DNA of 43,627 nucleotides from NCBI GenBank assembly GCA_016199925.1, contig JACQFT010000167.1, forward strand, positions 1-43,627, written 5' to 3'. Shown here piece by piece: positions 23,214 to 29,964 of the stretch. The DNA is from Opitutia bacterium. GTDB taxonomy: Bacteria > Verrucomicrobiota > Verrucomicrobiia > Opitutales > Opitutaceae. The notes under the pieces were generated by a model. That model was not told the DNA's origin. It saw only the letters and a program-made list of their open reading frames with translations, and did not search any database. The position numbers were made by a program, and so were the translations under genes. Every line of letters starts with the position of its first letter. Position 1 is the first letter of the stretch.

Positions 23214-25103
23214 TCAGCCCTTCTCCAGCTCCGCCAGTTTCAACGCGGCGGTTTCCCACGCGGCGGTGGCGGCCTGCAGGAGATCGACCGTCGCGCTGAG
23301 CTCGCGGTTGAGGTGCATCGCCGTGCCGCCGTGTTCGTAGGTCTCGGGCGCCTCGAGCTGGGCGGTGAGTTCGTTCTGCTTCGTCTCGAGTTCGCTGACG
23401 CGTTGCTCCAGTTTGCCGACTTCGGTGCGGAGCTTCTTCAGGTCGTGGGGCGACGGCTTGGGCGGCTGGGGACGCGGCGCCCCCGCCGCGTCGGGCCGGG
23501 CCGAGGGCGACCCGGCTCCAATTTTTCCCTGCACCGGGCGGGCGTCGGTGAAGCCGGCGGTGAGCGCGGCGCGGGCGCTGCCGGCCTTGGACTTCTCCAG
23601 ATAGTAGTCGTAGCTGCCCGCGTAGGGCGTGAGGCGGCCGGAGTGGACATGCAGCACGCTCTGCGCGAGCGCGCGGATGAAATACACGTCGTGGCTGATG
23701 AAGATGAACGTGCCCTCGTATTGCTTGAGCGCGGTGACGAGCGCGTCGATCGACGGGATGTCGAGGTGCGTCGTCGGCTCGTCCATCAGAAGGAGGTTGG
23801 GCGGATTGACGAGCAGGCGGGCGAGCGCGAGGCGGGATTTCTCGCCGCCGGAGAGCACGGAGACTTTCTTGTGCACGTCGTCCTTCCGGAAAAGAAATCC
23901 GCCGAGCACGGCGCGCGCCTGCTGCTCGGTGAGCTGGTTCTCGTTCGTGCGCAGCTCCATCACGTTCTCGAAGACGGTGAGGTCGAGCTTGAGATTGTCG
24001 GCGCGGTTCTGCGCGAAGTAGCCGGGCACGACGTTGCTGCCGAGATCACGCGTGCCGCCCTGGATCGGGACGACGCTGGCGAGGATTTTCAGGAGCGTGG
24101 ATTTGCCGGCGCCGTTCGGGCCGACGAGCACGGTCTTCTGGCCGCGCTCGGCCTCGAAGTTCAAGTCGCGATAGACGACGTGGTCGCCGTAGGCCTGGTG
24201 CACGTTTTTCAGCGTGACGACCTTGAGGCCGGAACGCGGCGGCTGCGGAAAGCGGAAATTGATGCGCTTGAGATCTTCCCACGGCTCCTCGACGGCGACG
24301 TCCTTGAGGCGCTCGATCTGCTTCTCCTTGGATTTCGCGCGCGAGGCCATCGAGGCCTTGGCGCCGAAGCGGTCGACGAATTTCTGGAGGTGCGCGATCT
24401 CGCGCTGCTGGTTCTTGAAGAGCGCGGCCTGCTGGTCCTTGCGGGCGTCTTTCTCGTTCAGGTAGTCGTCGTAGTTGCCGGTGTATTTGTTGAGCGTGCC
24501 GCCGCGGAGCTCGAGGATGCCGTTGCAGAGGGAATTGAGAAATTCGCGGTCGTGCGAGATGAGCACGAGCCCGCCCGGGTAGCGGGAGAGATAGTCCTGA
24601 AACCAGAGCAGCGCCTCGAGATCGAGGTGGTTGGTCGGCTCGTCGAGCATGAGCAGCGCGGGCTCGCTGACGAGGAGGCGGGCGAGGTGCGCGCGCATGA
24701 CCCAGCCGCCGGAAAAGGACTTCGCCTGCTTGTCGTGGTCGGTCTCGCGGAAGCCGAGGCCGGCGAGGATTTTTTTGGCGCGGGGCTCGAGGGTCCAGTC
24801 GATGTCGTAATCGTCGTCCGTCTCCGGCATCAGTTTTTTGCCGCTGGTGGCGATGGCGAGGATGGACTCGTCGCCGACGGGCGCGCTTTCCTGCGGCAGG
24901 TAGCCGAAATCCGCGCCGCGTTCCCACTCGATGGTGCCGTCGTCGGGCGTCTCCTCGCCGAGGATGAGATTGAAGAGCGTGGTCTTGCCCGCGCCGTTGG
25001 GGCCGACGAGGCCGAAGCGGTCGGTGCGCGCGACGAAGAGCGACACCTCGGAAAAGAGTTCCCGGGTGCCGTAGGACTTGGAGACGTCGGCGAGAGTGAG
25101 CAT
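23214..25103 (-). CDS. ABC-F family ATPase (ribosome-associated translation factor type)
   Basis: 629 residues with two ABC domains and no membrane segment. First cassette: VGPNGAGKTTLFNLILGEE, FSGGWVMRAHLARLL and LLMLDEPTNHLDLEAL. Second: VLVGPNGAGKSTLLKILASV, LSGGEKSRLALARLLVNPP and LLLMDEPTTHLD. Between them lies the helical P-site interaction linker (RAKSKEKQIERLKDVAVEE). A C-terminal coiled coil (KKLRTEVGKLEQRVSELETK) resembles YheS/ABCF3-like proteins, which act on the ribosomal E site. Residues about 526-545, between the second cassette and the coiled coil, are encoded by an interspersed repeat (23468-23526), read in frame as IGAGSPSARPDAAGAPRP. Confidence 0.94.
   Translation of the reverse strand: MLTLADVSKSYGTRELFSEVSLFVARTDRFGLVGPNGAGKTTLFNLILGEETPDDGTIEWERGADFGYLPQESAPVGDESILAIATSGKKLMPETDDDYDIDWTLEPRAKKILAGLGFRETDHDKQAKSFSGGWVMRAHLARLLVSEPALLMLDEPTNHLDLEALLWFQDYLSRYPGGLVLISHDREFLNSLCNGILELRGGTLNKYTGNYDDYLNEKDARKDQQAALFKNQQREIAHLQKFVDRFGAKASMASRAKSKEKQIERLKDVAVEEPWEDLKRINFRFPQPPRSGLKVVTLKNVHQAYGDHVVYRDLNFEAERGQKTVLVGPNGAGKSTLLKILASVVPIQGGTRDLGSNVVPGYFAQNRADNLKLDLTVFENVMELRTNENQLTEQQARAVLGGFLFRKDDVHKKVSVLSGGEKSRLALARLLVNPPNLLLMDEPTTHLDIPSIDALVTALKQYEGTFIFISHDVYFIRALAQSVLHVHSGRLTPYAGSYDYYLEKSKAGSARAALTAGFTDARPVQGKIGAGSPSARPDAAGAPRPQPPKPSPHDLKKLRTEVGKLEQRVSELETKQNELTAQLEAPETYEHGGTAMHLNRELSATVDLLQAATAAWETAALKLAELEKG
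23468..23526. repeat. short interspersed palindromic repeat, copy 3, inside a coding sequence
   Basis: 59 bp nearly identical to the intergenic copy at 8586-8645 and sharing its core with 5595-5620. Here it is inside the ABC-F gene without breaking the frame and encodes a Pro/Ala/Gly-rich linker. Both complete copies are followed by a T-rich stretch (ctccagttta and ctccaattttt), suggesting the repeat's right border lies there. Confidence 0.7.
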
Positions 25104-25213
25104 ACGAACCCGCGAGTGAGCCGGGTCCCGTGGCGGCGGTCAATCGCACACTTGCGAAGTTGCGCGCCGGCTCCGGAAGCGGCTGGCGCGGATCGCTCTC
25201 CGCCGGGGTGCGG

Positions 25214-25792
25214 TCAGGCGGTCGCGTGTTTCAGGAGCGTGGCCGCGGCGGTGCGGGCCGTGGCGGCCGGGGCCGACGAGCCCGTGGCGTGGGCGGAGAG
25301 GATGGCCCCGTTGATCAACAGACCCAGGGCGTCGGCGAGCTCGGTGGGATGCCTCGCCCCGGCGTCGGTGACGAGGCCGACGAGCAACGTGTTGACCGCC
25401 TGCTTGTGCCGCCACGCGGCGCGGTGGATCGGATGATCGGGCTCGGGATATTCGCTCAACGCGCGGAGGAACGCGCAGCCTTTGAAATCGTCGCTCTCAA
25501 ACCAGCCCTTCAGCCAGTCGAAGACGGCCTGGAATTGCCGGGTGGGCGAGCGGCCGGCAGCGGCCACGGCCGCGGTGAGCGCGGCCCGCACTTCGGCGTC
25601 CTGCTCCTCGATCACCGCGAGAATCAGTTCCTCCTTCGAGGCGAAATGATTGTAGAGGGTCATCTTCGCGACACCGGCCTCGGCCAGCAGCGTGTCGATG
25701 CCGACCACCCGGTAGCCGTCGCGGTAGAACAATCGGCGCGCGGTGGCCAGGAGATGGGCGCGCTTCGGCGAGGCGGGCTGGGCGGTGGACAT
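25214..25792 (-). CDS. TetR family transcriptional regulator
   Basis: 192 residues. N-terminal TetR helix-turn-helix: RAHLLATARRLFYRDGYRVV, GIDTLLAEAGVAKMTLYNHF and ASKEELILAVIEEQD. The C-terminal ligand-binding helices include FDWLKGWFESDDFKGCAFLR and LADALGLLINGAI, typical of the AcrR/YcdC-like branch. It is divergent from the flavoprotein gene at 25893. Two palindromes in the 100-bp intergenic region are excellent candidates for its operators and would let it repress both transcripts. Confidence 0.94.
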   Translation of the reverse strand: MSTAQPASPKRAHLLATARRLFYRDGYRVVGIDTLLAEAGVAKMTLYNHFASKEELILAVIEEQDAEVRAALTAAVAAAGRSPTRQFQAVFDWLKGWFESDDFKGCAFLRALSEYPEPDHPIHRAAWRHKQAVNTLLVGLVTDAGARHPTELADALGLLINGAILSAHATGSSAPAATARTAAATLLKHATA

Positions 25793-25830
25793 GGCGGCAA
25801 TCTGCGCACCTTCCGGGGCGGCGGCAAGAA

Positions 25831-25850
25831 AATAGACAGAACTGTCTATT
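25831..25850. promoter_or_regulatory. TetR operator candidate 1
   Basis: AATAGACAGAACTGTCTATT: a 9-bp inverted repeat around a 2-bp centre (AATAGACAG-aa-CTGTCTATT). It lies about 40 bp upstream of the tetR start and 43 bp upstream of the flavoprotein start. Confidence 0.8.
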
Positions 25851-25866
25851 TCGTGCTTGCACTCAT

Positions 25867-25884
25867 CTAGACAGAGCTGTCTAG
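25867..25884. promoter_or_regulatory. TetR operator candidate 2
   Basis: CTAGACAGAGCTGTCTAG: an 8-bp inverted repeat around a 2-bp centre with the same TAGACAG/CTGTCTA half-sites as the first. Centre-to-centre distance is 35 bp. It overlaps the leader just 8 bp before the flavoprotein ATG, where a bound repressor could block both transcription and promoter clearance. Confidence 0.8.
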
Positions 25885-25892
25885 TCCGGCGC

Positions 25893-26510
25893 ATGGCCCA
25901 CCACTTCCGCGAATCCCTCTTCACCGCCGACGTCCTCCGCGCGCAGGAGGCCTACTACGGCCGGGCCCAGTCGCTCCCGCCGGCGCCCGGCGCGGACGAA
26001 CTGGGCGCGCCGGAAGAGGCATTCATCTCGCGGCGCGACAGTTTTTATCTGGCCTCGGTCAACACCGCCGGCTGGCCCTACATCCAGCACCGGGGCGGCC
26101 CGCGCGGATTCCTGAAAGTCCTCGATGGCCACACACTCGCCTTCGCCGACCTCTCCGGCAACCGCCAGCTCCTCACCACGGGCAACGTCGCAACCAACGA
26201 CCGCGTGGCGCTCTTCCTGATGGATTACCCGCGCCGCGAGCGCCTGAAAATCATCGGCCACGCCGAGATCATCCCCGCGGCGGCCAACCCGGCGCACGCC
26301 GCCGAGTTTGCGCCCGAGGGCGTCCCGGTCCGCAAAGTCGAGCGCGTCTTCCGCGTCCGCGTGACCGGCTACGACTGGAACTGCCCGCAATACATCACGC
26401 CGCGTTTCACCGCCGACGAAATCGCGCAGACCGCCGCGCCGCTCCACGCGCGCATCGCCGAACTCGAAGCCGCTCTCGCCGCCGCGCGCCGCGCCTCCCC
26501 GGTCCGCTGA
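25893..26510 (+). CDS. pyridoxamine 5'-phosphate oxidase-like flavoprotein
   Basis: 205 residues from MAHHFRESLFTADVLRAQEA (a TTG/ATG further upstream would run through operator 2). The split-barrel FMN-binding fold is indicated by DSFYLASVNTAGWPYIQHRG, GPRGFLKVLDGHTLAFADLS, GNRQLLTTGNVATNDRVALF and RRERLKIIGHAEII. The C-terminal part (YDWNCPQYITPRF) is the extension typical of this PPOX subgroup, many of which are annotated as general stress or F420/FMN oxidoreductases. It ends in a short coiled coil. First gene of the TetR-controlled cluster; the HPP gene follows after 23 bp. Confidence 0.9.
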   Translation: MAHHFRESLFTADVLRAQEAYYGRAQSLPPAPGADELGAPEEAFISRRDSFYLASVNTAGWPYIQHRGGPRGFLKVLDGHTLAFADLSGNRQLLTTGNVATNDRVALFLMDYPRRERLKIIGHAEIIPAAANPAHAAEFAPEGVPVRKVERVFRVRVTGYDWNCPQYITPRFTADEIAQTAAPLHARIAELEAALAAARRASPVR

Positions 26511-26533
26511 GCCGCCGCCTCTCCGCCCCGTCC

Positions 26534-27070
26534 ATGAAATCCTATCTCGCAAAATTCCGCGGCCAACGCGCCGCGCTCCCGCCCCGGCTCCCCGCCCGCA
26601 AGATCGCGCTCGCCGGCGTCGGCGCCGCCCTCGCCATCGGCTCCGTCGCGACGCTTGCCGCGTGGTCGCACCAACCGCTCTTGCTCGGCTCGCTCGGCGC
26701 GAGCTGCGTGTTCCTCTTCGGTCTGCCGGAGGCGCCGTTTTCGCAGCCGCGCAACGTCCTCGCGGGCCATGGGCTCAGTTCGCTCGTTGGCCTGATTTTT
26801 CTCAAGGCCTGCGGGCCGCACGCGTGGGCGCTGGGTCTCGCGCTCGGCACCGCCGTCGCGCTCATGTTTGCCACCCGCACCGTCCATGCCCCCGCCGGGT
26901 CCAACCCGGTGATCGTTTTCCTGGCCCAGCCCGGCTGGGGCTTTCTCCTCGCGCCCACGCTGCTCGGCGCCGCCGGCGTCGTGCTGATCGCCCTGCTCTT
27001 CAACAACGCCGTCCATCCCGGCCGCTATCCGCTCTACTGGCTTGGCCGCGACGACGACTCGCGTCCCTGA
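26534..27070 (+). CDS. HPP family integral membrane protein
   Basis: 178 residues with four or five hydrophobic helices: IALAGVGAALAIGSVATLAA, LLGSLGASCVFLFGLPEAPF, WALGLALGTAVALMFATRTV and FLLAPTLLGAAGVVLIALLF. The HPP motif region reads HAPAGSNPVIVF (consensus HPPAGA), and the SQPRNVLAGHGLSSLVG motif is family-typical. Plastid and cyanobacterial relatives have been reported as nitrite transporters, but bacterial functions are mostly untested. Likely cotranscribed with the flavoprotein. Confidence 0.88.
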   Translation: MKSYLAKFRGQRAALPPRLPARKIALAGVGAALAIGSVATLAAWSHQPLLLGSLGASCVFLFGLPEAPFSQPRNVLAGHGLSSLVGLIFLKACGPHAWALGLALGTAVALMFATRTVHAPAGSNPVIVFLAQPGWGFLLAPTLLGAAGVVLIALLFNNAVHPGRYPLYWLGRDDDSRP

Positions 27071-27133
27071 GCCCTCTCTCTTTCCGGCCGGATTCCCCGG
27101 GCGGATTCTCCAACCAAAAACAAAGATAAAGTC

Positions 27134-27682
27134 ATGTCCCGTATTCCTGCCCTCGATCCTCTCCACGCCACCGGCCCGACCGCCCAACTCTTCACCGCCG
27201 TGAAGTCCAAGCTCGGCATGGTGCCGAATCTCATGCGCACCTTCGGCCACTCGCCGGCCGTGCTCCAAGGCTACCTCGGCTTCAGCGGCGCGCTCGCCAC
27301 CGGCACCCTCGGCGGCAAAGTCGGCGAACAAATCGCGCTCGCCGTCTCCGAGACGAACACCTGCGACTACTGCCTCGCCACCCACAGCCTCCTCGGGCAG
27401 GGCGCCGGGCTCTCGCCCGCCGCCATCACCGACGCCCGCCTCGCGGGGGCCTCCGACCCGAAGACCGACGCGCTCCTCAAGTTCGCCGCCGTCGTCGTCG
27501 AGTCCCGCGGTCTCGTCTCCGACGCCGCCCTCGTCGCCGTGCGCGCCGCCGGCGCGACCGATGCCGAGATCGTCGAGACCGTCGCCCACGTCGCGCTGAC
27601 CATCCTCACCAACTACACCAACCACGTCGCCCAGACGGTCGTCGATTTCCCGCGAGCCGCCGCCCTCCCGGTCGCCGTCTGA
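27134..27682 (+). CDS. carboxymuconolactone decarboxylase-like / AhpD-like protein
   Basis: 182 residues. The CMD fold is indicated by VPNLMRTFGHSPAVLQGYLG, REQ-like GEQIALAVSETNTC and the catalytic motif C77-D-Y-C80-LATH84, which in AhpD-type enzymes is a redox-active disulfide with a histidine proton relay. The helix LTILTNYTNHVAQTVVDF follows. It probably reduces peroxides or another disulfide partner rather than decarboxylating carboxymuconolactone. Third gene of the TetR cluster; preceded by AAAAACAAAG-rich leader sequence (27114-27130). Confidence 0.9.
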   Translation: MSRIPALDPLHATGPTAQLFTAVKSKLGMVPNLMRTFGHSPAVLQGYLGFSGALATGTLGGKVGEQIALAVSETNTCDYCLATHSLLGQGAGLSPAAITDARLAGASDPKTDALLKFAAVVVESRGLVSDAALVAVRAAGATDAEIVETVAHVALTILTNYTNHVAQTVVDFPRAAALPVAV

Positions 27683-27726
27683 TCGCCCCCCGCGCCACTT
27701 CTCCTCCCACCAAAACCATCGCTCCC

Positions 27727-28089
27727 ATGAAAACCGCCATCGTCATCCTCTCCGATCCGAAAGCCAACTCCGAGGAAGCCCTCGGCCGCGTCTTTAACGC
27801 GCTCGCTTCCGCCCACGAATTCAAGTCCGCCGGCCAGACCGTGCAGGTGCTCTTCGCCGGCACCGGCACCCGTTGGCCCGCGCTGCTCAACCAGGCCGCC
27901 CATCCCGCGCACGCGCTCTTCAAGCAAGTGCTCGACACCGTCGTCGGCGTCTCCTGCGGCTGCACCGATGTCTTCGGCGCCGACGACCAGGGCCTCGCGC
28001 GCCTCACCGCCAACGCCGTCCCCGGCACCACCGGTTTCCCGAGCCTGCTCGGTCTCCAGCGCGACGGCTTCCACGTCCTCACGTTCTGA
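27727..28089 (+). CDS. DsrE-like family protein
   Basis: 120 residues: MKTAIVILSDPKANSEEALG, RVFNALASAHEFKSAGQTVQ, VLFAGTGTRWPALL and the cysteine loop VVGVSCGCTDVFGA (C77, C79), followed by VPGTTGFPSLLGLQ. This matches the DsrE/YchN-like fold, whose conserved cysteine in this loop carries persulfide in sulfur-relay proteins. The second half of the motif is CxC rather than CxxC. Fourth gene of the TetR cluster. Confidence 0.82.
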   Translation: MKTAIVILSDPKANSEEALGRVFNALASAHEFKSAGQTVQVLFAGTGTRWPALLNQAAHPAHALFKQVLDTVVGVSCGCTDVFGADDQGLARLTANAVPGTTGFPSLLGLQRDGFHVLTF

Positions 28090-28125
28090 TCCGCTCCGCA
28101 CCCACGCGCCTTACTCCGCCCGCCC

Positions 28126-28209
28126 ATGATTGCCGCCACGCTGGTCCTCGCGCTGCTGACGATGCTCGTCGCCACCGATCCCGCGCCCGGCACCGACCCG
28201 CGGCCGTGA
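28126..28209 (+). CDS. possible 27-residue hydrophobic peptide
   Basis: MIAATLVLALLTMLVATDPA followed by PGTDPRP. It has a single predicted membrane helix and sits in the 214-bp gap between the DsrE-like and YHS genes on the same strand. It could be a small membrane peptide or chance; no strong ribosome-binding site is visible. Confidence 0.3.
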   Translation: MIAATLVLALLTMLVATDPAPGTDPRP

Positions 28210-28303
28210 GCGCGCGGGCTCCCGCCCCTGTTTCTCCCCTCCTTTTTCCGCCGGCGCGTTCTGCGCTCCCGGCGGACTTATCCAACCCACAACAGATACC
28301 AAA

Positions 28304-28858
28304 ATGAAAAACCTCCTCCGTTCCTTCGCCGCGTTCGCGCTGCTGTCCGTCGCGGCGTTCGCCGCCGAGATGCCCAAACACGCCGGCGACAAAATGTCCG
28401 CCGCCGACAAAACCGACGCCTGCAGCACCGACGGTGCCGCCAGCGCCTGCGGCGCCGATGCCACCGGCCCCGTCAACGTTTCCGGCGCCAGCAACACCGC
28501 CGTCAGCGGCTACGATGTGGTCGCCTTCTTCACCGACTCGAAAGCGGTGAACGGCTCCCCCTTCATCACCGCCGACCACGGCGGCGCGACTTACTTCTTC
28601 GCCTCCGAGGAGCACAAGGCGATCTTTGCGGCGAACCCCGAGAAATATGTCCCGCAGTTCGGCGGCTTCTGCGCCTTCGGCGTCGGCGCCGTCAACAAGC
28701 TCCTGCCCGTGGACATCAGCACCTGGCAGGTGCGCGACGGCAAACTGTATCTCAACTTGAACCAGACCATCCTGCAGAAATTTAACGCCGACTTCGCCGG
28801 CCTCACCGCCAAGGCCGACCAGAACTGGCCCGCCCTCGCCGAGAAGTTCGGCAAGTAA
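28304..28858 (+). CDS. secreted YHS domain protein
   Basis: 184 residues. A Sec signal peptide (MKNLLRSFAAFALLSVAAFA, cleavage near A-A-E) precedes a Cys/Asp/Lys-rich linker with C40 and C49 in ACSTDGAASACG. The YHS domain follows: SGYDVVAFFTDSKAVNGSPF, YFFASEEHKAIFAANPEKYV and QFGGFCAFGVGAVNK. The C-terminal part (VDISTWQVRDGKLYLNLNQT) is the 'YHS domain-containing' family extension. YHS domains are linked to copper and other metals; the periplasmic location fits. Last gene before a strong terminator, so probably the end of the TetR-controlled transcript or a separate unit. Confidence 0.9.
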   Translation: MKNLLRSFAAFALLSVAAFAAEMPKHAGDKMSAADKTDACSTDGAASACGADATGPVNVSGASNTAVSGYDVVAFFTDSKAVNGSPFITADHGGATYFFASEEHKAIFAANPEKYVPQFGGFCAFGVGAVNKLLPVDISTWQVRDGKLYLNLNQTILQKFNADFAGLTAKADQNWPALAEKFGK

Positions 28859-28873
28859 GCTTCGCTCCCCCCC

Positions 28874-28907
28874 GGGCCGCCCGCTCCTGCCGGGCGGCCC
28901 GTTTTTT
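28874..28907 (+). terminator. strong rho-independent terminator after the YHS gene
   Basis: GGGCCGCCCG (28874-28883) / CGGGCGGCCC (28891-28900), perfect 10-bp stem, 7-nt loop, then GTTTTTT. It starts 16 bp after the YHS stop and closes the cluster. Confidence 0.9.
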
Positions 28908-28945
28908 GGCCGGGAGCGCCTCGGCGGGATCGCGGAGGGACGACC

Positions 28946-29154
28946 GGGTGTGCTTAAATCTGTGCCAGCTTCCTGTAAAGCGCGCGCATGGGCGTGATGG
29001 GTAGGGCGAACAGCCCGCGGTGAGCCGCGTTTGCTTCGAAAGGTAGGGCGAACCCTCCGGGTGAGCCGCGCCTTGGTCGCCCAATCGCATGAACGGCTCA
29101 GCCGGAGGCTTCGCCCTACCTGGGGCAGTAGTCAGGCACGGATTTAATCACACC
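28946..29154. repeat. fold-back element family A, copy 1
   Basis: About 209 bp bounded by gtgtgcttaaatctgtgcc and ggcacggatttaatcacac, imperfect terminal inverted repeats. The interior carries gtagggcgaac / ttcgccctac arms, two direct copies of gtagggcgaac (about 29000 and 29043) and the motif cggctcagccggagg. No transposase. It fills most of the gap after the YHS gene; the remaining 29155-29272 shows only a 7-bp dyad (29210-29232). Confidence 0.85.
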
Positions 29155-29209
29155 GGGGACGACCTCCGCGCCGCCCGTCAATCCCCGCCGCCCGGCGATG
29201 GCCGGAGGA

Positions 29210-29232
29210 AGTGTCACCTATTATATGACACT
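29210..29232. promoter_or_regulatory. isolated palindrome AGTGTCA-N9-TGACACT
   Basis: A perfect 7-bp inverted repeat with an AT-rich 9-bp spacer (cctattata) in a GC-rich setting, 41 bp beyond the stop of the LuxR-type gene. It is likely a protein-binding site or element border; the protein is unknown. Confidence 0.4.
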
Positions 29233-29272
29233 CGGCCGGGCAGGATTCCGCGGGGCCGGCGCCCGGAAAATC

Positions 29273-29950
29273 CTATTTCCCGGTCACCTTCACGAAGCGC
29301 AACGCCGCCTGCGTGCGCGAGCGCACGCGCCACTTGTCGTAGATCGCCGTGAGGTGGTTTTTCACCGTCGAGCGCGTGACCCCGAGCCGCGCGCAAATCT
29401 CCTTGTCCGCGCAACCCTCCGCCACCAGCGCCAGCACCTCGCGCTCGCGCGGGCTGAGCGCCGCGAGCGCCGCCTCGCCGCCGGCTTTTTTCTCCGGCTC
29501 GCGCAGCAGCGCCAGCACGCGCCGCGCGATGCCCGGCGACATCGGCGCGCCGCCCGCGAGCACATCGTCGAGCGCCTCCACGATTTCCTCCGACGACGCG
29601 CCTTTCAGCAGATAGCCCGCCGCGCCCCCGCGGATCGCGGCGAGCAGCGGCTCGTCTCCGTCGCGCCCGGTCAGCATCACGATTTTCAGCGCGGGCCGCG
29701 CCGCCAGAAAATCGCCCACCGCCTGCGAGCCGGTGCGGCCCGGCAACGCGATATCGAGGAGCAGCACCGCCAGCGGCCGGCGCGCCGGCCACGCCAGCGC
29801 CGCTTCGACCGACCCCGCTTCGGCGGCGAGGGCATAGCGGCCGCTCGCGGCGAGCACGGTGCCAAGGTAGGCGCGAAACGGTGCGTCGTCCTCGACGAGG
29901 CCGACGCCGATTTTTTCGACGGGCAATTTTCTGGCGGCGGGGCGGGGCAT
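29273..29950 (-). CDS. LuxR-type (NarL/FixJ-like) response regulator
   Basis: 225 residues. Receiver: VGLVEDDAPFRAYLGTVLAA, phosphoacceptor D66 in VLLLDIALPGRTG, VMLTGRDGDEPLL and GYLLKGASSEEIVEAL. A C-terminal LuxR helix-turn-helix: LSPREREVLALVAEGCADKE, ICARLGVTRSTVKNHLTAIY. The start MPRPAARKLPVEKIG is the only ATG before the receiver. It lies 14 bp downstream of the kinase stop, so the two form an operon read leftward. Confidence 0.93.
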   Translation of the reverse strand: MPRPAARKLPVEKIGVGLVEDDAPFRAYLGTVLAASGRYALAAEAGSVEAALAWPARRPLAVLLLDIALPGRTGSQAVGDFLAARPALKIVMLTGRDGDEPLLAAIRGGAAGYLLKGASSEEIVEALDDVLAGGAPMSPGIARRVLALLREPEKKAGGEAALAALSPREREVLALVAEGCADKEICARLGVTRSTVKNHLTAIYDKWRVRSRTQAALRFVKVTGK

Positions 29951-29964
29951 GGCGGCGGGCAGAT

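Noticed and set aside
23313-25436. Long plus-strand open frame opposite the ABC-F and TetR genes
   Set aside because: No motif, repetitive Gly/Arg/Glu composition, and it spans two well-recognised genes on the other strand.
28946-29154. CRISPR-like repeat array
   Set aside because: Repeats are palindromic arms of one element, not regularly spaced units with unique spacers.
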